Of a stretch of DNA of 64,000 nt, positions 15,001 through 26,433 are shown in pieces (positions within the stretch are counted from its first letter, which is position 1; each line of letters begins with the position of its first letter). The DNA is from Oryzias latipes (Eukaryota; Chordata; Actinopteri; Beloniformes; Adrianichthyidae), in contig NC_019876.2 in assembly GCF_002234675.1 (NCBI RefSeq), positions 13,948,829-14,012,828 of the forward strand, given 5' to 3'. The position numbers and the translations under genes are program-made. The notes beneath the pieces were generated by a model that worked only from the letters and a program-made list of their open reading frames with translations, had not been told where the DNA came from and ran no database searches.

Positions 15001-18000
15001 CAGTTGCTTTCACTTCTGCAAACACAGCTGAAACGTCCTCAAACTCACCAACAACAGAGATCACAACACCTAATAGACCAACAAGCACAGCTTCAGTAGC
15101 TTCATCTGCCACATCAACCACTGCTGCTCTCACATTAAAACCTACAGAAAGAACTATTGCAACATTGAACCAAACAACAAACAAAGTCATTTCTGCAACA
15201 ACAGCTGAAACTACTTTAGTCACAGCAACAGCAGAGATCACAACACCTAATACACCAACAAGCACAGCTTCAGTAGCTTCATCTGCTTCTTCAACCACTG
15301 CTGCTATGACGACGTTAAAACCTATAGAAAGATCAACTGCAACATTGAACCAAACAAGAAACGAAGTCATTTCTGCAACAACAGCAGAAACTACTTTAGT
15401 CACACCAACAGCAGAGATCACAACACCTAATACACCAACAAGCACAGCTTCATTAACTTCATCTGCCACATCAACCACTGCTGCAATGACGACGTTAAAA
15501 CCTATAGAAAGAACAACTGCAATATTGAACCAAACAACAGTTGCTTTCACTTCTGCAAACACAGCTGAAACGTCTTCAAACTCACCAACAACAGAGATCT
15601 TAACATCTAATACACCAACAAGCACAGCTTCAGTAGCTTCATCTGCTACTTCAACCACTGCTGCATTGACGACGTTAAAACCTATAAAAACAACTACTGC
15701 AACATTGAAAAGAACAGCCGTTGCTTTCACTTCAGCAACAACAATGGAAACTTCTATCGTCACAGCATCCGCAGAGATCACAACACCTAATACACCAACA
15801 AGCACAGCTTCATTATCTTCATCTGGCACATCAGCCACTGCTGCTATGACGACGTTAAAACCTATAGAAAGAACAACTGCAACATTGAACCAAACAACAA
15901 ACGAAGTCATTTCTGCAACAACAGCTGAAACTACTTTAGTCACAGCAACAGCAGAGATCACTACACCTAATACACCAACAAGCACAGCTTCAGTAGCTTC
16001 ATCTGCCACATCAACCACTGCTGCAATGACGACGTTAAAACCTATAGAAAGAACAACTGCAACATTGAACCAAACAACAAACAAAGTCATTTCTGCAACA
16101 ACAGCTGAAACTACTTTAGTCACAGCAACAGCAGAGATCACAACACCTAATACACCAACAAGCACAGCTTCATTAGCTTCATCTGCCACATCAACCACTG
16201 TTGCTATGACGACGTTAAAACCTATAGAAAGAACAACTGCAACATTGAACCAAACAACAGTTGCTTTCACTTCTGCAAACACAGCTGAAACGTCCTCAAA
16301 CTCACCAACAACAGAGATCACAACACCTAATACACCAACAAGCACAGCTTCAGTAGCTTCATTTGCCACATCAACCACTGCTGCTATGACGACGTCAAAA
16401 CCTATAGAAAGAACAACTGCAACATTGAACCAAACAACAAACAAAGTCATTTCTGCAACAACAGCTGAAACTACTTTAGTCACAGCAACCGCAGAGATCA
16501 CAACACCTAATACACCAACAAGCACAGCTTCATTAGCTTCATCTGTCACATCAACCACTGTTGCTATGACGACGTTAAAACCTATAGAAAGAACAACTGC
16601 AACATTGAACCAAACAACAAACAAAGTCATTTCTGCAACAACAGCTGAAACTACTTTAGTCACAGCAACAGCAGAGATCACAACACCTAATACACCAACA
16701 AGCACAGCTTCAGTAGCTTCATCTGCTTCTTCAACCACTGCTGCTATGACGACGTTAAAACCTATAGAAATATCAACTGCAACATTGAACCAAACAAGAA
16801 ACGAAGTCATTTCTGCAACAACAGCAGAAACTACTTTAGTCACACCAACAGCAGAGATCACAACACCTAATACACCAACAAGCACAGCTTCATTAGCTTC
16901 ATCTGCCACATCAACCACTGTTGCTATGACGACGTTAAAACCTATAGAAAGAACAACTGCAATATTGAACCAAACAACAGTTGCTTTCACTTCTGCAAAC
17001 ACAGCTGAAACGTCCTCAAACTCACCAACAACAGAGATCTTAACACCTAATACACCAACAAGCACAGCTTCAGTAGCTTCATCTGCTACTTCAACCACTG
17101 CTGCATTGACGACGTTAAAACCTATAAAAACAACTACTGCAACATTGAAAAGAACAGCAGTTGCTTTCACTTCAGCAACAACAATGGAAACTTCTATCGT
17201 CACAGCAACAGCAGAGATCACAACACCTAATACACCAACAAGCACAGCTTCATTATCTTCATCTGGCACATCAACCACTGCTGCTATGACGACGTTAAAA
17301 CCTATAGAAAGAACAACTGCAACATTGAACCAAACAACAAACGAAGTCATTTCTGCAACAACAGCTGAAACTACTTTAGTCACATCAACAGCAGAGATCA
17401 CAACACCTAATACACCAACAAGCACAGCTTCAGTAGCTTCATCTGCCACATCAACCACTGCTGCTCTCACATTAAAACCTACAGAAAGAACTATTGCAAC
17501 ATTGAACCAATCAACAAACAAAGTCATTTCTGCAACAACAGCTGAAACTACTTTAGTCACAGCAACAGCAGAGATCACAACAACTAATACACCAACAAGC
17601 ACAGCTTCAGTAGCTTCATCTGCCACATCAACCACTGCTGCTATGACGACGTTGAAACCTATAGAAAGAACAACTGCAACATTGAACCAAACAACAGTTG
17701 GTTTCACTTCTGCAAACACAGCTGAAACGTCCTCAAACTCATCAGCAACAGAGATCACAACACCTAATACACCAACAAGCACAGCTTCATTAGCTTCATC
17801 TGCTTCTTCAACCACTGCTGCTCTCACATTAAAACCTATAGAAACAACTATTGGAACATTTAACCAAACAACAAACAAAGTCATTTCTGCAACAACAGCT
17901 GAAACTACTTTAGTCACAGCAACAGCAGAGATCACAACACCAAATACACCAACAATCACAGCTTCATTAACTTTAACTTCCAAATTAATTACTGCTGTTC

Positions 18001-18660
18001 CCACGACATTAAAACCTATAGAAAGAACAACTGCAACATTGAACCAAACAACAAACGAAGTCATTTCTGCAACAACAGCTGAATCTACTTTAGTCACAGC
18101 ATCAGCAGAGATCACAACTAATACACAAACAAGCTTAGCATCATTAACTTCATCTGGCACGTCCACCACTGCTGCATTTACGACGTTAAAACCTATAGAA
18201 ACAACTACTGCAACATTGAAAAGAACAGCAGTTGCTTTCACTTCAGCAACAACAGCTGAACCTTCTATCGTCAAAGCAACCGCAGAGATCACAACAATAA
18301 ATACACCAACAAGCACAGCTTCAGCAGCTTCATCTGCCACATCAACCACTGCTGCATTGACGAGTCTAGAACCTATAGGAAGAACAACCGCAATATTGAA
18401 CCAAACAACAGTAGCTTTCACTTCTGCAACAACAGCTGAAACGTCCTCATACACACCAACAACCGAGATTACAACACCTAATACACCAACAACCACAGCT
18501 TCATTAACTTCATCTACCACATCAACCACTGCTGAGCTCACAACAATTAAACCTCTAGAAAGAACGGCCGCAACATTGAACCAAAAAACAGTTGGAGTCA
18601 CTTCTGCAACAAAAGCTGAAATTTCTTCACACACAGCAAAAACCAAGATCACAACACAAA
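1..18660 (+). repeat. Coding tandem array, about 104 units of 180 bp (60 aa)
   Basis: The consensus unit begins MTTLKPIERTTATLNQTT and ends TASVASSATSTTAA. Counting by register, unit starts at 33, 10092 and 18000 give 56 and then 44 units. Eleven of these are one codon short: ten carry ALTLKP in place of AMTTLKP and one has a TPTPRG variant near 6085. About three more recognisable units follow before the pattern decays near 18660. Three unit types differ in the middle: NEVISATTAETTLVTATAE, VAFTSANTAETSSNSPTTE, and LKRTAVAFTSATTMETSIV. The array is translated throughout with no stop or frameshift. Confidence 0.95.
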
Positions 18661-21600
18661 CAACGCTTGTAGTCACTGCTCCAGTAACTGTCAAATCAAC
18701 TTTGAAGTCAAGAACAGTTATACCAACAATCGCCGATGTATCAGGATTCTCTACACCAACAACAGAAAGTGTTTCAGTTACTAGTGCTGCATCAACCACA
18801 TTGGTAAATGCAGAAATATCAGCCGCCACATTTGACCAAACAACAGTCCCAGTCACTTCTCCAATAGCTGAAGCTACCTCAACAACATCAGAAGCAGAGA
18901 CAACCACACCTTATGAACCAACAACTGTATCAACAACCCCAGTAATTACAGTAATAACACCTTTGACCACAAAAACTTCATCTGATCAAATCACATCCAT
19001 CATTGTTTCTGCAACACAAGTTGGCACTACACCAACTACAGCACCAGCATCAGAAACCACACGTTATATAACAAGCACAGCTGCTTTGGAATCAACAATT
19101 ATATCTCGTACAAGAGAAAATGTTGCCACAACTTCACCTTTTATTGCTAAAACAACACAAAAAACAGATTTTACAGCAACACCTCTTTTTGAACAAACAA
19201 CAACCAAAGGTATTCTGCCAACAGGAGCTGAGAGTACAGCTACAAAAGAATTACAAGTTACCACACTGTCTTCACCAACAGGTATAACTGTTTCAGCAAT
19301 AACCTCTGGACTAATACCAACAGAAAATACAACCACAACGATCACTCCCATATCTACAGAATTACTCACACCAACAGAAGAAGTAGCCACTACAACTGGA
19401 CAAAAAACAACCATTAGTCCTTCTGTAACAGCAGTTGGGACTGCCTCAACAACGTCTGCACCAGGAACAATGGAAAATATTATTTCAACTACTATACTTT
19501 CTCTCACACAAAACACACCTAAACCTTTGCAGGGAGCAACCACAGTATCATCTGTAAGTGTTACAACAATTAAAACTGAGATAAATGAAACAACAGGAGG
19601 ATCCAAGATTACTACACTTATAATTCCAAGATTCACATCTGCTTCAACAATATCAAGCCCCAGAGCAACACAACGTTTTGCTCCAACTACTCCTCCGCTT
19701 AGTACAGCAGACATACCTGAACCCTCAAAAACTACCATATTTGGCCCAGTAACAACCATAAATGCATCTCCAACCAGAATTCAGAGTGGCTCAACAACAA
19801 TGGCACCAAAACTTTCCACACTTTATATATTAACAAGCAAGGCTGCTTCAGGAACAAACCCACCAGGGAAAACAACCTCAGTACCTACCATTGCAACCAC
19901 AGCTAGACTGACTGCACCAGCTTTATCCCCAACAATCCAACAGACGACAGGAAAAATTACAACTTCTCCAACTGCTGAGGGGGTAACAAGAAAGCGGCTT
20001 ATTTTCAGAAGTGTTCAACAGAAGTTCACAGCTGATTTGGGGAATTCTACGTCTGAGGGATTCATAAACCGAGCTAAACTGATCAACACAACAGTAAGTT
20101 GAACAAACTCAAAATTATATATATTTTCAAATAAAATTGGTTGCAGTAAAATAATGTTCCATTGTTTAAAAGTACTTTCCATACAGTAAAAAAAAGCTAC
20201 TTTTTTTCATAGGTTTGCTTGTCTCTAAGGCAATCTGGCAAATTTTCTGCTACTCCTTTTTAAGAAAGAATTTGTACTTTAATGGAGTGCATTCTGAGGT
20301 GTTGACAAACCCACTAAAATGCTGAATGAGAAACAAAGAAAAATGTCAGAGTTAAAGTAGTTATGCTATTTGGAAAAAATTTATTGACTAAAAGACTGTA
20401 TATATTTTTTACAGCTCAAGGAATACTTTCATCCGGCATTTCCTTCATTCCTCTTTTTGACAGTGATTTCATTCAGGTAATTTATTTAAGGCATTATGAT
20501 ATTTTCATTTTTATTTGTGTATTTCTTGACCAATAAGCTAAGCTTGAATTACCTTTGCAGCAATGGATCTATTATCAACACCATGGATCTTAGTTTCAAC
20601 TCAACATCTGTTCCAACCAACCTTCAAATTGCCACTGTTTTGATGAATGCAGCCTTGAACATCACAGCCTTCGACATTGACAAATATTTTCTCACTGTGG
20701 ATGGTCAATGTAAGAAAGATTTAATATGCCACTTTTAGAAAGAAGCACTATCAAAGATCAGTTTTTGAAAATGTTTTGTCTTTTTCTTGTTAGCTTTCCT
20801 AGTAGCACCAACAACAGCAACAACTGCCACAACTACAACTGAGCTAAATATCCTCACATCAAAACTGACAAGCAAGAGAGCAACATTGACAGCTCCTACA
20901 GCTGCCTCTAATGCCACCATAGCTGCCCCAAAAGCAACCACAGCTGTACCTAAAACATCTAGTCAAACTCCTACCAATACCTCTGAGGGTCAAAACACAT
21001 TTTCGCCAGCATCAGAAAGTGCCCTCCCAACAAACTCAACTCTACCTACAAAATTACCAACAACACCTTCAATCCCCACAAGGGCTTCAACTTTATTAAT
21101 TGCTGTACCCACAAAGATCGCTCCAACAACCATATCTAAAACCACAGTGCCCATCACTACACGCACAACAACAGCCTCCCCGAACACAACCGTAACCACA
21201 TTTGTTCCAATAACAGCCACAACACTGACGAAAAATCCACCGATTGCAGCAAATACAACCAAAACAACCCCATTGTCCCCGACAAAAACTTCCCCTACCA
21301 CCATTGAAACCACCCCAAATACAACTACTAAAGCTACTACAACTCCCACAAAGGAAATTCCTCCACCAGTGTTTTATGTTACTGCAGTTATAGAGGAACC
21401 TTTTGATGCCAGACTCCTGGATAAAACCAGCTCTGTGTTTATAGAACTTGCAGCAAGAGTGGTAGCCACTGTGAGTATGACAATACTTCAATACAATCTT
21501 TCCCCTAAAAATTAAAAGTTAATTTACATTGTTTCTTAAACTATGTTTCTTCCCACAGTTTGATATTATCTTCAGAACTGAATTTGGATCTAAATTCTTG

Positions 21601-24047
21601 CGATCTTTTGTCATTCAATTTCGGTAAGAGCTACATGGTTGAACTGTTTTTTTTTTTTTAATTCTTACGCTCATTTATATGACAACTATTTTTGTGTGTG
21701 GCAAAAAACTAAAAGCAAAACAAAAAAACTTTAACACCCACAATATGTTCACAAACTTTTCACAATATTTTTTAGATATTTTATCATTTAATTGTTATGT
21801 TGTAGTCAATTGATTTTGTCATTTTTTTTCATACAGGTCATCTGCAGTCAGTGTAAGAGTGAATTACGCTCAAGTTGAAGTTGGAGTAGAGTTCAGAAAT
21901 ACTCTGACATCTGCTGAAGTACCAAAGGCTGAAGAGATTAAGGCAGTTTTAATCCGGGCGGTAAATTCCAGTGTTCTTTACAATGTCAGTCTACAAATTG
22001 ACTCATTTACAGTAGAAGGTAAGAAAAAAACAATGTCCTTAAAACATCATAGTTGAATTAAAAAGAAAAGTGTTTTATTCTATTATCACAAAGAATGTGT
22101 TTAAGAAGTGTTTAATAATTCATTTGTTACTTGAACAGTCATTTATGATACATAAAAATAGTTTTGTTTGTAGTATAGATACTAAGACTCTATGTCACAA
22201 ACAATCCCATAAACAAATTTTGATGTTTTGTAATTAAATACTAACTTTTTTGTTTTTAATTTTAGCAGATAAACCCACAACAAATACAACTTCAAATTCC
22301 ACAAACACAGGAATTACAACTACCCCTACAACAACAACCACAACAGTTCTTACCTCAAAACCCACAACAACAACTACTACTACTGCTGCTACCACAAAGG
22401 CAGTGAAAATAAAACAGTTGATCTTCAGATCTGTTGGAGAGACATTTACCACTGATATGCTGAATACCTCATCTGCAGCTTTTACACGACGAGCTTTACT
22501 GATAAAAACTACAGTAAGTTATCTTTTTTTTCCCTTTTTTTTAAATGGGCCAAAATTAGTCAACGATTACCATATCCCTAAAGCTGCACTCACACTGAAC
22601 ATGATTGGCACATGAGGGGATTCGAGTCTAACTGTTAAGTCAATGTAGAGAGGTGATTTGATGTCCTGCGGCGCGATTTGAGGATCGGGCATGTCGTGTC
22701 AGTCTGTTGGCAGCGCGTTTTGAGCATCGCGGTGGGATTTGGGCATCAGACGCAGCACGTCCGGAGTTTAATTATATTTAAATTTGGCTAGGAAAATTTG
22801 GCAGAAAGATGAGAGCTGAAAGCCTCTTGCATTGGACATATTTTACTTTTGGGTTATGACTCTTTTGACACACTAGGTGTATATTTGAATTAACCCCTTT
22901 TGTAGTTTAATCTAAACTTTATTCATCTTACTTATATTTTTAACATTTTAAAATGTGCTTTAAAAATATAAAATAGTTAATCTTAAACAAATAATAGTAT
23001 TAAATAGCCAAAAAAACTTGTGGCTTTGCTAGATTTACAAAAAGATTTACAAAAATGAGTAGGCTTCAAACTCTTTGAAGATTGAATCCTACTGGTATCT
23101 TATATATATCTAAGAGTCTCTTATATATCAATTAATGTGATTATTCTCTTGCAGAAAATTAAGTCATTTTGCAAACAAAAAGAAATATGAATAAATAAAA
23201 GACTAATGATTCAATCAAACCTTTATTTATATGGCAATTTACACTCCCAGTCAACTCAGTTTTACAACCTTTTCATAGCTCAACCTATTATTCTCAAGCA
23301 GTAAAGAGTATTATTGAGCTACAACAACATAGTGTTATATGATTGAACCACACTTAGCCCTTGATACAGAAACACCATAGGGATACTGCACAAAAATAAC
23401 ACTTCTGCTGTCACAGTAGCTGCACAAAATTGAGATTTTTAGATAAACAGAATCACATTCATGCTGTGCAGGCATGTCCATGACTGCATCTAAGGGTATA
23501 GAATATTAATTATGCATGTACACTGATCAATGTCTTGTATTTTCACAGCTTGAACCATACTTTCAACGAGCATTTACATCATTCATTTCCATTACGGTGA
23601 CATCCTTCAGGTATTCTGTTTCTATCATCCTAATGAAATCATACCAGTGTTCCTAACGAATGTGTGCAGATGAGTTAATGTCATGATACTTTTACAGGAA
23701 TGGGTCAATTTATAACACTATGGACCTTCGTTTTGAACCTATATCTGTTCCAACCGACTTTGAAGTCGCTTCCGTTCTGATGAAAGCAGCTCCCAACATC
23801 ACTGCCTTCAACATTGACTTAAACTCCATTATTGTGGATGGCACAGGTATGTTCAGTGAAAGGAAGTCTTACTTTGAAATTTGTTAAAAAACAATAACTA
23901 AACGAATAAGGGATTACAACTAATCTCCTCCCCCCAACATTTACAGAGTTCTCTCATGGAGTACGCCAGAAGATCAGTCTCGTCACTGCATTCTGCATGG
24001 TGATGACATCGTGGCTACTATCAAGTCAGCAATGGCATCTCTGCTGA
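1..24047 (+). CDS. Giant SEA-domain mucin, 3' part (5' end outside window)
   Basis: This is a membrane-associated or secreted mucin, expected to form a heavily O-glycosylated extracellular filament. The coding exons I place are <1-20093, 20415-20476, 20561-20703, 20794-21470, 21559-21623, 21837-22018, 22266-22513, 23549-23610, 23698-23846 and 23947-24047 (TGA). All junctions are GT-AG and all phases match. The first exon is open to the left edge in the same frame, so the start codon and signal peptide lie upstream. It contributes 6,687 codons after the first in-frame ATG at 33 and consists of a Thr/Ser/Pro/Ala-rich tandem array followed by a unique Thr/Ser-rich stretch (about 18660-19980). 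The remaining exons encode three SEA modules, two Thr-rich linkers and a short hydrophobic tail. No cytoplasmic tail, EGF or von Willebrand domain is seen. The family (SEA mucin) is well supported, but orthology to a named mucin cannot be decided because these repeats evolve too fast. Confidence 0.85.
18661..19980 (+). other. Unique Ser/Thr-rich mucin segment after the array
   Basis: The reading frame continues without recognisable 60-residue units. Composition stays dominated by Thr, Ser, Ala and Pro, so it is still mucin-type glycosylated protein, but spacing is irregular. It ends where the basic, hydrophobic SEA strand begins (RKRLIFRSVQQKF, about 19989). Confidence 0.8.
19989..20703 (+). 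other. SEA module 1 (three exon pieces)
   Basis: The module is built from the end of the giant exon (LIFRSVQQKF to INRAKLINTT), the 62-nt exon 20415-20476 (LKEYFHPAFPSF) and the exon 20561-20703. The pattern of an amphipathic strand, a helix, a second strand at an exon junction and NGSIINTMDLSF matches SEA folds. The G-S pair in NGSII occupies the place of the autoproteolytic GSVVV site of membrane mucins. It is closely similar to module 3, with a 62-nt middle exon in both. Confidence 0.75.
20794..21350 (+). other. Thr/Pro-rich linker between SEA 1 and SEA 2
   Basis: This part of exon 20794-21470 encodes a non-repetitive stretch of Thr, Pro, Ser, Ala and Lys. It has mucin character but lacks the 60-residue repeat. 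The long open frames on the opposite strand here (20990-21349 and 21096-21491) come from this biased composition. Confidence 0.75.
21351..22018 (+). other. SEA module 2 (divergent)
   Basis: The pieces are the end of exon 20794-21470 (VFYVTAVIEEPFDARLLDKT), exon 21559-21623 (FDIIFRTEFGSKFLRSF) and exon 21837-22018 (SAVSVRVNYAQVEVGVEF to SLQIDSFTVEG). Exon phases (0, 2, 1) equal those of modules 1 and 3. In place of the G-S cleavage pair it reads R-S-S-A-V-S-V, so autoproteolysis looks unlikely in this module. Confidence 0.7.
22266..23846 (+). other. Thr-rich linker and SEA module 3
   Basis: Exon 22266-22513 starts with a poly-Thr linker and then KQLIFRSVGETFTTDMLNTS. Exon 23549-23610 gives LEPYFQRAFTSFISITVTSF, and exon 23698-23846 gives NGSIYNTMDLRFEPISVPTD onward. 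Module 3 is far closer to module 1 than to module 2, so a multi-exon duplication is the simplest origin. The acceptor at 22261-22268 is a tandem NAGNAG site that could add or omit one residue. Confidence 0.75.
23947..24047 (+). other. Last coding exon: hydrophobic C-terminus (GPI-type signal or tail-less membrane anchor)
   Basis: After the third SEA module the last exon encodes EFSHGVRQK, then a hydrophobic run of about 18 residues (ISLVTAFCMVMTSWLLSS), then only six residues (QQWHLC) before the stop. A polar spacer followed by a terminal hydrophobic stretch is the layout of a GPI-attachment signal. A single membrane span with almost no cytosolic tail is the alternative. Confidence 0.55.
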
Positions 24048-26041
24048 CTTTAGTGAAAAGTTTGAGCTGTTTATGAAATAAACAGGAACATATTTGTAAC
24101 ACACAGAAAAAAATATATAAACTTTTTGAAATAATTTGTATTTAGATAATTAGTATTTAAACTTGGCTTGGAGATGATTTATAAAGGCAACTTTACAGTA
24201 TTAATCATTGAAAATAGGAATGAATGTATAATTGCAAAGAATATAAACTTTTAAAGGACCGTTCTACTTTTTCCTTAATCATATCTTAAAATCTACGAAT
24301 GAAGGTAAATATTTAAGTACTAATAAAAAGTGACTTCTCTTGTTTAAAAACCTTTAATTTGAAATCTCGGAATATGCCTGTCAAACATAGAAAACATTCC
24401 ATCTTCAATTTTACTGAACTTCTGTCTTGAATGAAATGTTTGTCACTACTGTGTCACGAGAATATATTATCTAACTAATAAAGACATTGTATATGCTGTT
24501 AAATTATTATAAATATAATGATAGCCAATAATATATTTTATATCCACAGTCTAACTGGTTTTTAATTTAATTTTTTCATTTATCTGCTTTGTTTTCACAT
24601 TTTTAAGTATTATAATGAAAAGATACATTTTTTCCCGCTAAATTTAAACCTATTTTTTCCCTTGTGAATACAGAGCTAATATATATCTTTTTAAAAAGTT
24701 ATATTCTTTAAACTGTATTATGTAAAAAAAATAACACATGATATTGTACTGGAAAGGCTATAATAAATAATATTTTAGACAATCAAACACTTTTGTCTGC
24801 GTGTCTGTTTATTTTTTGGTACTTTTGTCATTTATCCAGATCTAACATTTAATCAGCATTAAGAGATGGATATCCTTTTCACTTAACGTTTTATTATTAT
24901 TATTTACAGCATACCAATATTTGAAGGCTAAAGTAATTGAAAAGAAACAAAAAATAATAAATTAATAAAAAGTATGATGTTTAAGCAGTGGTTTTATTTA
25001 GTTATGTATTTTTTAACTTGTCCTGTCTAGCAGCTGAGCAAGTGGATCAGACCTAAAGGCCTCTTAGTTTGGACAGATTTTACGGGTGCAATAGGGGGTT
25101 AGGAATCTTTAGACAAACAGAGTGTATCTTTGTATAAACCCCTTTAGTTTTTGAGGGAAAGATTTTTTATAATAATTATGTTTATTTGCATTCCTTGTTG
25201 GACTGGACCGAAAAAAGAAAAGAGAGGGAAAGAGTGGAATGCTAAAGATGGAGGATAAGGGGTTCAGATGGGGGAGATGGGGTGTTGATAATAAAGTGTC
25301 TTAACACAAGAGTGTAACAAAATAATTATTCCACTGTGGGTTTAAAAAGTTTTAATTCATTTCAGGTTAATAAATAAACTTTAATATGAATACACAAATT
25401 TGAACAATCTGTCTTTCCTGACTTAATGTATATGCCAGTGACCCCATGACACGGCAAATTTCGTATTCAAGACAAAGACAAATCGTATTCACAACAGACA
25501 TGTTAAGCGTAAAACACAAATGTATTCATATTTTTCTGCAAAGTTGTGCACAAATGCTTTGTGCACAGATTTGTCTTTAGGAATGTGTTTCTTTTTGACA
25601 GATTCCTTACCCCATACTATCCTTAAACCTTTCAGAATTAACTATATCCATACAAACGATAATATATTACAGGTACCTTTGGCAGACTAAAGAGCGATTT
25701 TTTAAATGACATGTTGGTTATTTTCGCAGTTCATTTTCCTACCTGCAAGTAAGACGCAATCAATCTGTGAGGCACATTCTTTTGCTTCTTGTGGACACCC
25801 ATTTCATGATGTGCAGTCAACCAGCACAGACCGTCACTGGAAAGGGCTGTTCTCCACTTTGTGATGTCACAATGTGAGAGCCCGCTCGTTTTCGTGGATT
25901 GGTAGGAGCTGGTGCAGGTTTATAGAGAAAAACTCAGAAATGCGTGAATGGGTCAAAATACATCATTGGGGGTTGTTTTTGTGTGAAGAATTAACATTAT
26001 AATACACTGAAAAACTCAAAAAAGAAGATTTAGCATGATAT
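24048..26041. other. AT-rich intergenic DNA, no gene seen
   Basis: This contains the mucin 3' UTR candidate and low-complexity AT-rich sequence. No ORF with recognisable protein features occurs on either strand, and no RNA gene was recognised. Confidence 0.6.
24077..24082 (+). terminator. Possible polyadenylation signal of the mucin gene
   Basis: AATAAA lies 30 bases after the stop codon. The position is short but usable. A second AATAAA-containing stretch lies near 24763, and either could end the transcript. Confidence 0.35.
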
Positions 26042-26428
26042 TGTAACGAAAAGAGGATGAGGGAGTACCCAGGCGCAGTGAGGATGAGGAGGCAGGAGAT
26101 TTGCAGGGAGAAGGATTTTAATAACATAAACTAGAAACCAAAAACCACTGCATACGGCAGGCTAGAGGCTAGAAGCTAGAGACTCGAAACACACTAAACC
26201 AGGGAAAAACAGAATATGGACCAGCACAGGAGGAAGGGAAAGACAGGACTTAAATACATACAAGGCAACAAGACACAGGTGGAAACACTCAGGACTGATG
26301 GGGCAAGGTAAAACTCAAAACATCAACAAAACAGGAAATACTACAAAATAAAACAGGAAGTTAACTTAAAACATCACAGAACAAAAACCAACTTTAACAC
26401 AAAAGCAGAAAAACCTAAAACCATGACA
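26042..26428. mobile_element. Probable solo LTR, 387 bp, with 5-bp target duplication
   Basis: The element begins TGTAACG and ends CATGACA, giving TG...CA termini. It is flanked on both sides by the pentamer GATAT (26037-26041 and 26429-26433). Together these are the hallmarks of an LTR retrotransposon footprint. No internal gag or pol sequence is present, so it would be a solo LTR left by recombination. On the minus strand it begins TGTCATGGTTTTAGG, which resembles fish Gypsy-type LTRs; that family assignment is from memory. Confidence 0.65.
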
Positions 26429-26433
26429 GATAT

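Noticed and set aside
1-18660. Regular tandem repeats as a CRISPR-like or satellite array
   Set aside because: The 180-bp period is an exact multiple of three and is fully translated with no spacers, so it is a coding mucin array.
19064-19759. 231-codon open frame on the minus strand within the mucin exon
   Set aside because: It is antisense to a Thr/Ser-rich coding exon. Its Val-rich composition is the complement of ACA/ACC/ACT codons, and it shows no independent start context or motif.
20990-21491. Two overlapping minus-strand ORFs (119 and 131 codons)
   Set aside because: They are antisense shadows of the Thr/Pro linker exon, in different frames with biased composition.
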